Source: Clostridium_AD sp050717535
Lineage (GTDB): Bacteria > Bacillota > Clostridia > Clostridiales > Clostridiaceae
Assembly: GCF_050717535.1 (NCBI RefSeq)
Contig: NZ_JBOITM010000085.1
Span: 5,748-69,747, forward strand
DNA: 64,000 nt
Reading direction: 5' to 3'
Shown here: positions 34,112 to 44,036 of the stretch, piece after piece
Layout: each line of letters opens with the position of its first letter
How positions within the stretch are numbered: the stretch's first letter is position 1
Position numbers and translations under genes: made by a program
The notes under the pieces: model-generated
Told to the model about the DNA's origin: nothing
The model's database searches: none
The model's input: only the letters and a program-made list of their open reading frames with translations

Positions 34112-35095
34112 ATGGTACCTTATAGTGATTATGGGAAAAGCAGAAGGCTACTGGAAACTTTTAGATTAATAAAAGCTGGAATAGCCACAACACCAAAAGA
34201 AATAGCAGATATATTTGAAACTTCGCCGGATAACATTCATAATTATGTGAAAGAATTAAATGAGGAATGGGAAACGGATATTATATATGATAAGTCAGAA
34301 AAAAGTTATAGAGTAAATGATGACGTGGATGTAAATGGGGATGGAATACTAGAGGCCAATAAATATGTACAACCTGTTACAGCAGAGGATGTAAATTTGA
34401 TATTAGCCTCTCTGGTTCAATCACAAACCTTTATGGAAACAAAAATATCAGTAATAAAAAGTAGTTTACTCGGATTACTCCCTAAAAAAGAAGCTAAAAA
34501 ATTGACTGAGATGCTTCACTTTGAGAAGACTTCTAATGTTGATCATCAATATATTGAATTTAATATTAAAAACTTAAGCAGGGCAATATCTGATGAGAAA
34601 AAAGTAAGCTTTAGTTATAATTCTGCTGTGGGAAATCATAAGACCCACACAATAATACCCTATAGCTTTGCTTGTGAACTTGGGAAGTACTATATTATTG
34701 GATATTTAGAAAGAAAAGACTGTCTAATACACTTTAGAATAGACAGAATTTCAAATGTAACTATTTTAAATGAAGAAGGAAAGAGAGACAGCAAATTTAA
34801 TGTGTATGACTACCTTAAAAGAACCTGGTATATGTATGGTGGAGATGAAACAAGAGTAAAGGTTAAATTTAATAAACGTTGCTATAAGGTAGTAACTGAA
34901 AAAAGTTTACTTGAAGGAAGTTTACTTGAGGAGAATGAGGATTATTTTATTTATGAATTTATCTGTAATGGTACATATGGAATAAAACTATGGATTATGG
35001 GCTTTGGTGCAGATGCTGAAGTTATAGAACCTGTAGTGCTTAGAGAAGAAATTATAGATAGTGTAAGGAATATGAATAAGGTTTATAGGCTATAA
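34112..35095 (+). CDS. WYL-domain transcriptional regulator
   Basis: 328 residues from the ATG at 34112 after GGAAAGGA. N-terminal HTH (RLLETFRLIKAGIATTPKEIADIFETSPDNIHNYVKEL), then the WYL domain (about 165-235: VSFSYNSAVGNHKTHTIIPYSFACELGKYYIIGYLERKDCLIHFRIDRI) and a C-terminal extension (WCX-like). WYL proteins sense small ligands or nucleic acids. Single gene with a strong terminator; its targets are unknown. Confidence 0.9.
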   Translation: MVPYSDYGKSRRLLETFRLIKAGIATTPKEIADIFETSPDNIHNYVKELNEEWETDIIYDKSEKSYRVNDDVDVNGDGILEANKYVQPVTAEDVNLILASLVQSQTFMETKISVIKSSLLGLLPKKEAKKLTEMLHFEKTSNVDHQYIEFNIKNLSRAISDEKKVSFSYNSAVGNHKTHTIIPYSFACELGKYYIIGYLERKDCLIHFRIDRISNVTILNEEGKRDSKFNVYDYLKRTWYMYGGDETRVKVKFNKRCYKVVTEKSLLEGSLLEENEDYFIYEFICNGTYGIKLWIMGFGADAEVIEPVVLREEIIDSVRNMNKVYRL

Positions 35096-35123
35096 ATAAA
35101 ATTGTATTTAGTGACCCGGACCC

Positions 35124-35178
35124 AAGCTCTTCATTAAAAGATGAGAACTCTGCATCTTTTAATGAAGAGCTTATTTTT
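35124..35178 (+). terminator. Strong hairpin terminator
   Basis: A perfect 20-bp stem (AAGCTCTTCATTAAAAGATG at 35124-35143, its complement at 35153-35172), then ATTTTTG. Confidence 0.92.
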
Positions 35179-35362
35179 GTATAATGCCCAGAAAGGTATA
35201 TAATGATTTAAAAAATATTATGGTAAGGAAAATTTTTCTGCCTGCTCCATTGTACAATTATATTATTAGATAGAAATATTAATTACGTAAGGCGCCCAAA
35301 AAATAATTCTATCAAGATTTAACTTATAATTTCTAAAATATCTAATAGTGGGGTGAAAGTAT

Positions 35363-35938
35363 TTGGATTACAAAGAAATTGGAAAAGAAAGGCTTATCGA
35401 AATAATAGCGGAAAAAGATAAACTTATACTAGAACTTCAAAGCATGAAACTTGAATTGCAACATCAAGCAGGTATGGATTATGTAACTGGAGTATTAAAC
35501 AGAAGGGCAGGTTTGAAAATTTTAGAGACAACAATTCAGGATGCAGAGGGGCAAGGAGAAAACTTTATAATATGTTTTGCTGATATTGATGATTTCAAAA
35601 AGATAAATGACACTTATGGTCATAATCAGGGGGACAAGATTCTAACAGAAATTGGTGATATACTGAGAGTAAATATTAGAAAAACTGATACTGTATTTAG
35701 AATAGGTGGTGATGAGTTCATAATTATATTCCCCAAAACAACATTAGAGGTGGCAAGGAGTATTTGTTCGAGGTTATGTATGAATATTTATGAATTGAAG
35801 GAAAAGGATAGCAGTAATTACGGCATGGGTCTAAGCTGTGGGTTGTCTGAATATAACCATAACAGCAAAATATCTGCTGGTGAATTAATAAGACGGGCAG
35901 ATGAGGGGATGTATGCTAGTAAGAGAAGGAAAAAGTAA
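35363..35938 (+). CDS. Diguanylate cyclase (GGDEF)
   Basis: 191 residues. A coiled-coil N-terminus (about residues 5-35) runs directly into a GGDEF domain: DYVTGVLNRRAG, FADIDDFKKINDTYGHNQGD, then the active-site loop IGGDEFIIIF. An inhibitory I-site RKTD sits five residues before GGDEF. So an active, feedback-controlled c-di-GMP synthase without a sensor domain is predicted. Start is a TTG at 35363 behind GGGGTGAAAG. Single gene, cytoplasmic. Confidence 0.92.
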   Translation: MDYKEIGKERLIEIIAEKDKLILELQSMKLELQHQAGMDYVTGVLNRRAGLKILETTIQDAEGQGENFIICFADIDDFKKINDTYGHNQGDKILTEIGDILRVNIRKTDTVFRIGGDEFIIIFPKTTLEVARSICSRLCMNIYELKEKDSSNYGMGLSCGLSEYNHNSKISAGELIRRADEGMYASKRRKK

Positions 35939-36318
35939 TAGGAAAGAATATTTAAGAAAAGAATGAAAATAGAAATAAAATAATGGAATTACCGGATGAA
36001 ACTATAGAGATAATAGGAAATGATAAGTCATCTCAGGGGTTTTTACACTTTTGTACAAATAGGAAGCATATCTGTAGGACAGGGGATATATAATTAAGGA
36101 AAATATTTATTCTAAATGAAGGAATTTGAAAGTTTGTGTAGAATGTTATTATTTATATAAATTTAACAAAAATATATGTCAGAATTTGAAACTTGTTTTT
36201 GGGGATTAGATTCAAAAGTATTGATTTTCTAATTACAAAGCTAAGGGTTTTAGCATGTTAATTTTGTATAATTATTTGAAGCCAATAAAACTAGAAGATG
36301 ATAAGGAGGATGTTTAAA
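35939..36318 (+). other. Gene-poor stretch, one weak small ORF
   Basis: An ATG at 35983 opens 36 codons to 36093 (MELPDETIEIIGND and ending RKHICRTGDI) without a convincing RBS. The remainder is AT-rich with no recognised RNA or gene. It may contain the promoter of the 60-residue protein that follows. Confidence 0.3.
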
Positions 36319-36501
36319 ATGGGATTAATAAAGTTAATTACAAAAATAGGTATTGGAGCAGGTGCAGCAGTAATAGCAGTAACTGCACTACCAATTGCAG
36401 GTGCAGTAGGAGCAATTACTGCTACTGGGGCAGGCGTAGCAGCAGTAGTAGGTGGAGTTGCGGCTACCATTGATCATGTAAATGAAAAAAATAAGGATTG
36501 A
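36319..36501 (+). CDS. Small Gly/Ala-rich hydrophobic protein
   Basis: 60 residues starting MGLIKLITKIG at the ATG at 36319, behind AAGGAGG (a frame extension to 36298 contains that RBS). Nearly all of it is a Gly/Ala/Val-rich hydrophobic stretch (GAGAAVIAVTALPIAGAVGAITATGAGVAAVVGGV) followed by a charged tail IDHVNEKNKD. Could form one or two tight membrane helices. Resembles holin- or bacteriocin-like peptides only in composition. Unknown function. Confidence 0.65.
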   Translation: MGLIKLITKIGIGAGAAVIAVTALPIAGAVGAITATGAGVAAVVGGVAATIDHVNEKNKD

Positions 36502-36658
36502 ATAAATTGTAGATTGTTATGAATTTAAGGTAAGGCCAAAGCTTGTTTTTACAAATTATGTACAAAAATAGAATATTAAGGTTTTTGGAAGAAGAAAATT
36601 AATAAAAAGTAAGTTTGAGAAGATTATAATATAAATTATTGAGATAGGAGGTCTACAA

Positions 36659-36805
36659 ATGCCAAGTCCGAAGGATACGAATGGTCCTGTAGTTAAGACT
36701 GGTCCAACAGCAGGTCAAAACAGATCAAGAAATGGAGATGGTGAATGGAGAAAGAAAAGGGATGACGCGGGCAAGCCACGTCCTAAAACTGAGAGTAATA
36801 GATAG
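36659..36805 (+). CDS. 48-residue basic hydrophilic protein
   Basis: An ATG at 36659 follows a perfect AGGAGG seven bases upstream. It encodes MPSPKDTNGPVVKTGPTAGQ then NRSRNGDGEWRKKRDDAGKPRPK, ending at TAG 36803-36805. Very basic, Gly/Pro-rich, no hydrophobic segment. Codon usage and RBS look genuine. Homology unknown to me; possibly nucleic-acid binding. It lies 157 bp after the Gly/Ala-rich peptide gene. Confidence 0.65.
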   Translation: MPSPKDTNGPVVKTGPTAGQNRSRNGDGEWRKKRDDAGKPRPKTESNR

Positions 36806-36897
36806 CATATTAAGAGCAGACGAGCTATATGATAAAACTAGAGATTAATATTTGATAATATTCCTATAATCGTTAATAGATATTGTACAGTTAAGAC

Positions 36898-36940
36898 AAG
36901 CAAGCCGTAACCACAAGTTACTGTTTGCTTTATTTATTTT
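36898..36940 (+). terminator. Hairpin terminator
   Basis: AAGCAAGCCGTAAC / GTTACTGTTTGCTT with one internal mismatch, followed by TATTTATTTT. Confidence 0.75.
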
Positions 36941-37020
36941 AACTAAACTTATGATACAATACAATTAGAAATAAAGTAAAAATTCCCAATAAAAGTCTAT
37001 CCCCATAGGAGATGTACCCC

Positions 37021-40000
37021 ATGAATAAGATAATCTATTTTGAAAAACTATTCACCAAAAGAAGAGAGAAACTTATAGAATACTGCTCAGAGCTTCAGAA
37101 AAGCGGTAAAAACTTTATTTATATATTACCCTCTAGAGAAGCTATAACAGACGTTAGATATTCACTTATAGAGAAAAACCAAGGAATTATTAATTCATAT
37201 ATTATTACTTTTGATGAACTTGAAGAGCTTATTATAGAACCTTATATAAGTAATGATAGAGTCATATATGAAGAGTTTGAACAGATTTTAATACAAGGTA
37301 TTTGTAAAAAATCTATAGAAAATCTTACATATTACACGAAGATATGCACTAAGAAAGGCTTTATAGAAGAAATAAGAACTTTTATAAAATCACTAAAAAG
37401 GCAAACTGTAACTGAAGATGATTTGTTAAATATAACTAACAATGAAGAAAATGAAATTTTAAAGAGTAAACTAGAAGACATTTATATCATTTATAAAGCT
37501 TACAATAAAAGTTTAAGTGATAATAATGTCTATGATATAAATGATATATCGTTAAACGCAGTTAAATTTGCTAGTAGTAGCAGGATTTTTGATGAATTTG
37601 ATGCAATCATAATAGATGGTTTTATTAACATAGATATGGTTAATTTGGAGCTTATAGATGAAATATCAAAGAGCAAAGATATAGATATCTACGTAAATAG
37701 TTCCTTTAGAAATCATCTTATTGAGCCCTTTATAAGAGGTGAGATAGTTAATAAACTTAAGATTATGGATTTTCATATAGTAGAGGATATAGAAGAAGAG
37801 TACGAAAGTAATGAAAATATAAAGCAGATATCAAAAATGTTGTACTCAGGAGAAAAGTTGAACATAGATGAAAATCCTAAACAAAATTGTAAGCACGATA
37901 TAATGCAAAATTCTTGCGAAAAATTTAAATGTATAAAGATAAATAAGTATCCCTGCATAGAATCAGAGGTTAGAGAAATTTCTAGGCAAATTAAAAGATC
38001 CTTGATGCTTGGTGATAAGGCTTCAGAGATTGCTGTGTTTGTTAATAAAAGCACTCTTTATTCCTCAATCATTATAAAGATATTTAAGGAGTTTAAGATT
38101 CCAGTTGAGATGATATATAAAATCCCTCTTACTGATTCACTAGAGGTTAGAAAAATTATTATGAGTTTTGAAGAAAACAAAGAGGAAAATATAAAATCAG
38201 CTTCGCAGTGGCTTAATATACTAGAGGAAAAGTTTTCAGAATATAATGAAATAATTAAAGTTGTATTTTTAAATGGTATGAAGAGTAATTTGTGCTTTGA
38301 GGACAAGGTGTTATTAAAAGGCTATGAGGGTTTAAAAAGACTCCACAAGAATTTAAGAAATAATTTTGAACTTTGTAGCATGCTCCAAAATAACATGGAG
38401 AGTAGTATATTTGGGGGCTTCTTAAGGGATGCTGCACTAAATTCAACTATAACCATTGAAAATATGAATAGAGATGGTGTTAAAATTTTAAATACTGATC
38501 TAGCTAAGGGAGTATTTTATAAGCATGTATACATACTTGGGTTAAATGAAGGAGAAGTACCAAAGGTAGTTCGGAATGCAGGTTTATTCACAGATATGGA
38601 AGTAGATAAGCTATATAAACAAGGTATTAATTATAGAAATTATAGATATGAACTCCAGCGGGAAAAAATTAGATTTAATCTAACTCTAGCAGCTGCAAAA
38701 GAGAGAATAACACTATCTTATAGAGGCGCAAGTGAGGAGGGTGGGTTTGCAATAGCTTCTTCCTTTGTGGATGAAATTAAATTTTTAACGGGGATTAAAG
38801 AAGAAAGAGTTTTAACCATGAGAGATAGGTTCAATATAAATATAAACGAGGTTATGAGTGAATTAGAATTAAAAACAGTTGTTCTAAAGGATATATTCGA
38901 GAAATATTATAAAGGTTTTACTGATATGAATATAGAAAAGAAAATATCCTTTGCTGAGGAATTTGAAGTAAATATAGTGGATTATTATGCAAAGTGCTTT
39001 GTGGAATATCATAGAGAAGTGCAGGTGGACTATAATAATTACGAGGGATGGATTGGCAGTGAGTATGCTCAAGGCACGTGTGAATATTTTAAACCTTCAG
39101 CAGTAGGATCATATTTCAGATGCCCTTATCAATATTTTATGCAACAAATTTTTGAAATTAGGGATGTGGAAGAGAGTGAGGATGAGTTTAATAATCTTGA
39201 AATAGGGACCTTTTATCATGAAATTTTAAAAAGATATTATGAAAATTCAACAATAGAGGAACTTTACTTGTTGGATAATGGAAAAATAGATTTGGTATTT
39301 AATGAGGACAAGTTTAATAATATATTTGATGATGAAGCCCAAAATCTTAGAGTGTTAGACATAGAGGATGATGTGAAAGAAACCATCCTGGATCGTTTTA
39401 AAAATATATTGAAGAGTTTTCTAGAACTTGATGTTAAAAGAATGAAAAAATATTTGAAGGATACAAAAAATATTCTTGTCCCATTTTTAATAGAAGAAAA
39501 AATTAAAGAGAAAGAGGCCTTTGGAATACCTATTTCCTGCGTGGTGGATAGGGTTGATTTGGAATTTGAATATGTGGGTAATCAGTGGATGGCTACAGGT
39601 AAATATATGGTATATGATTACAAGAAGCGTTCAATTTCAGATATTGAAGCAATACTAGGAAGAGAGGATTGTCAAATTGTGATCTACTATTATATGGTGG
39701 AATACATTTTGAAAAACAGATTTGGTAAGCTATTTAAAAACAGACAATTAGACTGCATGGGGCTTATTTATTTGAGCATAGAAAATCAAAATAAGACAGG
39801 CCTAGTTAAAGAAGGCTTATATAGAACTGAGTACAAAGCTTCAACTGATTTTGGAAGAAAGCACTTTGATGTAAATAAAGATATGTTTAATATACTAACT
39901 AAGTATGTTAGAGATTTAGTAATAGAGGCAGCCAGTGATATAAAAGAGGGCAAATTTAACTACAAGTCTAATTGTAGTTGCTTTGATGGAAAAAGTTTTG

Positions 40001-40101
40001 GTGGCTATAGTTGCTCGTTTAAGAATGTATGCAGGTATAACAAGAATAAGCTATTATTACAAAATACAGCTTGCATGGGAGGTACCGCAGATGCACATTA
40101 A
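37021..40101 (+). CDS. addB: ATP-dependent helicase/nuclease subunit AddB
   Basis: 1026 residues; the ATG at 37021 is preferred because the ATG at 37012 directly abuts TAGGAG. AddB pairs with AddA to resect double-strand breaks toward Chi for RecA loading. N-terminal helicase-like region with the expected degenerate motifs (ILPSREAITDVR; DAIIIDGFINIDM; VYILGLNEGEVPK). C-terminal PD-(D/E)XK nuclease: EIGTFYHEILKRYY, VVDRVD, VYDYKKRS. The four Cys for an Fe-S cluster are YFRCPYQYF and the C-terminal CSCF...CSFKNVCRY set. Overlaps addA by 11 bp. Confidence 0.95.
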   Translation: MNKIIYFEKLFTKRREKLIEYCSELQKSGKNFIYILPSREAITDVRYSLIEKNQGIINSYIITFDELEELIIEPYISNDRVIYEEFEQILIQGICKKSIENLTYYTKICTKKGFIEEIRTFIKSLKRQTVTEDDLLNITNNEENEILKSKLEDIYIIYKAYNKSLSDNNVYDINDISLNAVKFASSSRIFDEFDAIIIDGFINIDMVNLELIDEISKSKDIDIYVNSSFRNHLIEPFIRGEIVNKLKIMDFHIVEDIEEEYESNENIKQISKMLYSGEKLNIDENPKQNCKHDIMQNSCEKFKCIKINKYPCIESEVREISRQIKRSLMLGDKASEIAVFVNKSTLYSSIIIKIFKEFKIPVEMIYKIPLTDSLEVRKIIMSFEENKEENIKSASQWLNILEEKFSEYNEIIKVVFLNGMKSNLCFEDKVLLKGYEGLKRLHKNLRNNFELCSMLQNNMESSIFGGFLRDAALNSTITIENMNRDGVKILNTDLAKGVFYKHVYILGLNEGEVPKVVRNAGLFTDMEVDKLYKQGINYRNYRYELQREKIRFNLTLAAAKERITLSYRGASEEGGFAIASSFVDEIKFLTGIKEERVLTMRDRFNININEVMSELELKTVVLKDIFEKYYKGFTDMNIEKKISFAEEFEVNIVDYYAKCFVEYHREVQVDYNNYEGWIGSEYAQGTCEYFKPSAVGSYFRCPYQYFMQQIFEIRDVEESEDEFNNLEIGTFYHEILKRYYENSTIEELYLLDNGKIDLVFNEDKFNNIFDDEAQNLRVLDIEDDVKETILDRFKNILKSFLELDVKRMKKYLKDTKNILVPFLIEEKIKEKEAFGIPISCVVDRVDLEFEYVGNQWMATGKYMVYDYKKRSISDIEAILGREDCQIVIYYYMVEYILKNRFGKLFKNRQLDCMGLIYLSIENQNKTGLVKEGLYRTEYKASTDFGRKHFDVNKDMFNILTKYVRDLVIEAASDIKEGKFNYKSNCSCFDGKSFGGYSCSFKNVCRYNKNKLLLQNTACMGGTADAH

Positions 40102-43100
40102 AGAAAAGTTTAGTTTTGCTAAGTTCTTTGGACTAAATAAGGAGCAAAGTGAGGCTGTGGATGTTGAAAAAAATATATCCCTTTCGGCAGGAGCAGGCTC
40201 TGGTAAAACAAGAGTTTTAACTAGCAGATTTTTAACACTACTAGATAGTGGTACTTCCATAGATGAAATTGTAGCTATAACCTTTACTGAAAAAGCTGCA
40301 CTAGAGATGAAAAGTAGGATTCGGAGTGGAATACTGGATAAGATTGCAATAGAAAACAAACAAAATATGGCATTATGGCAGCAGCAGTTAGACAATTTAA
40401 ACAGAGCTAATATTACTACTATACATAGCTTTGCTGCAACAATCGTTAGAGAAAATGCTGCATTTTTGGGTATTGATTTTAATTTTGGCATAATAAATCA
40501 AATTCAAAAGAGTGTATTTTTAAAAGATAAGCTTAATGAAATAATTGTCACCATGTTCTCAGATGAAAATTATAGTGAAGAAGTTAATAATCTTTATAAT
40601 TCCTTTGGGCAAAAATATGTAGATGAACAATTAAACACTGATATATTAAAGCTCAGAGAAGATATAGCTGAATCCAGTGAGAATATTCATGAAATTTTGG
40701 AAAAAGCCAAAATGGATAAGCTATCTAGTTTTATTTTAGAAATAGTTAAAGAATTAGATGAGTGCTATTATCAGTACAAGCTCTCAAAAGATGTGCTGGA
40801 TTTTGGAGATCTTCAGAAGAAGGCCTTTGAAATATTAGAAAGTAAGCTTATGTGTAATAATTATAAGCACAGGTACAAGAACTTTTTAGTGGATGAATTC
40901 CAGGATACCAATGAACTTCAGAGAAAAATATTATACAAACTTACTGCAGATGAGAACGGAAAATTAATTGCAAAAAAACTCTTTGTAGTTGGAGATTTTA
41001 AGCAGGCTATTTATGGTTTTAGGGGAACGGATTCTACTATATTTAAAAGAGTATCTGAGGATATGGGGAAAAGTGGATTAAAGTCTCTTAATATATGTTA
41101 TAGAAGTGAGCCGGAGATTATAAAGGGTATAAACGAAATATTTCAGCATCTTATTGAGAATTATCAACCTCTTAAGCATAAAGATGAGGATAAAAATAAG
41201 GTAGAATTAGAAACTGCAATAACAACTATAAAATCAAATAAAACAGAAAAGAGAATAAGTATAGTTACCTATAGTGGTGAAAAATCTGGCGATACTGACC
41301 TAGTAAAAAAGGCAAAGGCAATTATAAAGGATAAAAGGGGAATAGAAGAATTTAGTGTAGTTCTAAATGAAATAAAAGAGAGCTTTGGAGTGATTACCGA
41401 AAAGCCATCTAGTGGAGCGGAAGCAGTAATAAAGTCAATAAAACACTTGAGAGATAAGGGGCTAAACTTTAAAGATATCTGTATACTTGTACGAAGTCGC
41501 GGGATAGTTCCAGATATTGAAGAGCAGCTTTGTAAATACAAAATACCATATTGTATAATAGGTGGAACTGGTTTTTTTGACAAGAGTGAGACAAAGAACA
41601 TATTGAATTTATATGAGCTTGCTGTTAAGGGGTTTAATGAAAAACAGACAGACCAACAGCTAATTGTGCTATTATCAGTACTGAAAAGTCCAATGTTTGA
41701 GCTTCCAGACGATGTGCTTTTAAAAGTAAGACAAAAACAACTATCAATGGAGGATATATCTTATGTTGAGGCTATGAAAAGCGTAGCGCAGGAGCTTTCT
41801 GATGATTATCAAAAGACTAGTCTTATTAAGTCTTATGGGTATTTAAAAGAGTTGGAAGCTACAGCAAAAAAAATGAGCGTTGTAAGAATATTAGAGAGTA
41901 TAATAGAAGGCCGCGGAATTAAAGAAATATATCTTGCAAAAAAGGATGGAGCGCAAAAGCTAAGAAATATAGAAAAACTTTTGAAACTTGCAGAGCAGTA
42001 CGACAATGAAGAATTTTTTAGTAACCAGGAATTTATAGAATATATTGAGTATCTTAATGACAACAATAATAATGAAGCTGAGGCGGCACTTGATACAGAA
42101 GATTCAGAGGCGATAAAGATAATGACAATACATGCTTCAAAAGGACTTGAATTTGAGTCCATCATTGTGCCAAGTATTGAAAGAAATGTTATCAGTTTAA
42201 GCAAAAGTCAAAATAATAAAGTAGGTTTTATGCACTATAAAGATGCTATACTATCAAGATATAACATGAGTGGAGAAGTGTGCAGTGAATTTATTGATGC
42301 TCTAAATGAAAAATTAACAAAAGAAATCCATGAAGAAATAAGAATACTATATGTGGCTATGACCAGAGCCAAACAGTACATTGTACTCACAGGTAAAGAG
42401 GAGGAGTATGATGGAAACTTTAAATTAAGTGAGGAAAACCTAGTAGAGAATTTAAACACTTATGAAAAAATGATAAAATATGCAACACTAGCAGGTAGAG
42501 CAAATTTAGACACAATTGCATTTATGAGCTCAGAAGATCTTGTGCAAATTCAGGTGCAGGAACACAATATAGTGGAAGATGCTCTACTGGATGAAGCGGA
42601 CATAAAAAATAGGATTTTATTTAAACCACAAATAAAGCCAAGAAACTATGCCAGTGCTTCTAAATACATGAGTTACAGTAGCTGCCCTAGAAAATATTAT
42701 TATGAAAATATTTTAGGGGGAAGATACGAGGATTACACCAAAACACTTGAAATAAAATTACAAGAGAAAACAGTTGATGTAGCAAGTGGGATAGATGTAA
42801 TAGAGCAGATTGAAAATAAATCTGAAACTAGCAATCTGGAAATTGAGAAAAGTACAGCAGATAGTTTAATAGTGGGAAATAGAGTAAAAGCAACAGATAA
42901 AGGAGTAATTGTTCATAAGGTTTTAGAACATATGGATAAGCAGGGTAGCAGAGATTATGAGACTTATATTCAGGATATTTTAGATAAGACTTATTTAGAA
43001 GATGAAGAGAAATTAGTTCAGGATGACGACCCAACGGAAGAAGTGGATATTAAGAAAAATTATAGAGCCGAGGTAGAAGTACTAAGAAACGAAATAAACA

Positions 43101-43603
43101 CCTTCGTAAATAACTATTTGGAAATAGAAGAGAAAGAAAATAGTAAATGTAGCTATGGAGAACTGATAAAAAGCAGTAGCGAAGTATCCTATCTTCTTGC
43201 ACCACTTTTAGATAAAAAAATGATGATAAATGGGTTTATTGACAGGTTAAAGCTATATAAAAAAGGTGACAAGCGAATTGCTGTAATAATTGACTATAAA
43301 ACCAACAAAATAAGTGGCGAATATAACGCAGAGCATTTCAAAGAAGTATACTCTGATCAATTAATGATATATGGGAAAGCGGTAAAGGAACTACTACGAG
43401 TTGATGAGATAATTCTAAAACTATACCTGCTGCATTCAGGAGAAGTGGTTTCTATTGAATATGATGAAAACAAGGTAACTAAGCTTATGAAGACTATGGA
43501 TGAAGGCTTCTATAAAATGAACACTGTAGTGGGATTGGAAGATTATGCGAAGGCTGAAAGTGAACAATGTGCTTGGTGTAAGTATAGAGAAGGTTGTTTG
43601 TAG
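40091..43603 (+). CDS. addA: ATP-dependent helicase/nuclease subunit AddA
   Basis: 1170 residues from the ATG at 40091 with GGGAGGT upstream; longer in-frame extensions run into addB. UvrD-type superfamily 1 helicase: Walker A SAGAGSGKTRVL, AITFTEKAALEMKSRI, Walker B VDEFQDTNELQ, VGDFKQAIYGFRGTD, ILTIHASKGLEFE-like IMTIHASKGLEFESIIVP, and VAMTRAKQYIVL. C-terminal nuclease with AVIIDYKTNK and the closing CAWCKYREGCL. Translationally coupled to addB. All key motifs are present, so the complex should be active. Confidence 0.96.
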   Translation: MHIKEKFSFAKFFGLNKEQSEAVDVEKNISLSAGAGSGKTRVLTSRFLTLLDSGTSIDEIVAITFTEKAALEMKSRIRSGILDKIAIENKQNMALWQQQLDNLNRANITTIHSFAATIVRENAAFLGIDFNFGIINQIQKSVFLKDKLNEIIVTMFSDENYSEEVNNLYNSFGQKYVDEQLNTDILKLREDIAESSENIHEILEKAKMDKLSSFILEIVKELDECYYQYKLSKDVLDFGDLQKKAFEILESKLMCNNYKHRYKNFLVDEFQDTNELQRKILYKLTADENGKLIAKKLFVVGDFKQAIYGFRGTDSTIFKRVSEDMGKSGLKSLNICYRSEPEIIKGINEIFQHLIENYQPLKHKDEDKNKVELETAITTIKSNKTEKRISIVTYSGEKSGDTDLVKKAKAIIKDKRGIEEFSVVLNEIKESFGVITEKPSSGAEAVIKSIKHLRDKGLNFKDICILVRSRGIVPDIEEQLCKYKIPYCIIGGTGFFDKSETKNILNLYELAVKGFNEKQTDQQLIVLLSVLKSPMFELPDDVLLKVRQKQLSMEDISYVEAMKSVAQELSDDYQKTSLIKSYGYLKELEATAKKMSVVRILESIIEGRGIKEIYLAKKDGAQKLRNIEKLLKLAEQYDNEEFFSNQEFIEYIEYLNDNNNNEAEAALDTEDSEAIKIMTIHASKGLEFESIIVPSIERNVISLSKSQNNKVGFMHYKDAILSRYNMSGEVCSEFIDALNEKLTKEIHEEIRILYVAMTRAKQYIVLTGKEEEYDGNFKLSEENLVENLNTYEKMIKYATLAGRANLDTIAFMSSEDLVQIQVQEHNIVEDALLDEADIKNRILFKPQIKPRNYASASKYMSYSSCPRKYYYENILGGRYEDYTKTLEIKLQEKTVDVASGIDVIEQIENKSETSNLEIEKSTADSLIVGNRVKATDKGVIVHKVLEHMDKQGSRDYETYIQDILDKTYLEDEEKLVQDDDPTEEVDIKKNYRAEVEVLRNEINTFVNNYLEIEEKENSKCSYGELIKSSSEVSYLLAPLLDKKMMINGFIDRLKLYKKGDKRIAVIIDYKTNKISGEYNAEHFKEVYSDQLMIYGKAVKELLRVDEIILKLYLLHSGEVVSIEYDENKVTKLMKTMDEGFYKMNTVVGLEDYAKAESEQCAWCKYREGCL

Positions 43604-43701
43604 GGGATTTTATTTAAAATGTTATAGAAGGAAAATTTTTTCCTTTGGCCAATGGTACTATGTAAATAGAATTACAGAAAAATATTTTAGGAGGAACTAA
43701 A

Positions 43702-43905
43702 ATGAAATTTGGAATAAGAAAACCAAGCTTGAAGAAAATGATTAGCAGCAGGACGAGTCCCAAGAGAATAATAAAGAATAGCTTAGGTTTAAGAGCACCA
43801 CGTGGATTTGGCTGGATTACAAATCCTAAAAAAGCTGCTTATAATCGTGTATATAATCGTACTAGTTTTAGTATTTTTGATATATTAAAGAAACTTTTCA
43901 AATAA
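43702..43905 (+). CDS. Small basic protein, unknown function
   Basis: 67 residues, strongly basic (MKFGIRKPSLKKMISSRTSPKRIIKNS), then LGLRAPRGFGWITNPKKAAYNRVYNRTSFSIFDILKKLFK. The GWxTNPKKAAYNxVYNRT core looks like a conserved small Firmicute family often found near phage or helicase genes; recalled, not verified. ATG at 43702 after TTAGGAGGA. A weak hairpin (AAGGAAAA / TTTTCCTT, about 43628-43646) separates it from addA. Confidence 0.65.
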   Translation: MKFGIRKPSLKKMISSRTSPKRIIKNSLGLRAPRGFGWITNPKKAAYNRVYNRTSFSIFDILKKLFK

Positions 43906-44036
43906 TAACAAAGGGTTATGAGAATATTGTAATGAGTTTAGAACGATGAGAAAATGGGTCGTTGTTTATAATGCAATGCTTGGTTATAATATATTATAAG
44001 AGAAGAAAAATACTGACTTAATTATGGAGGAGTTAT

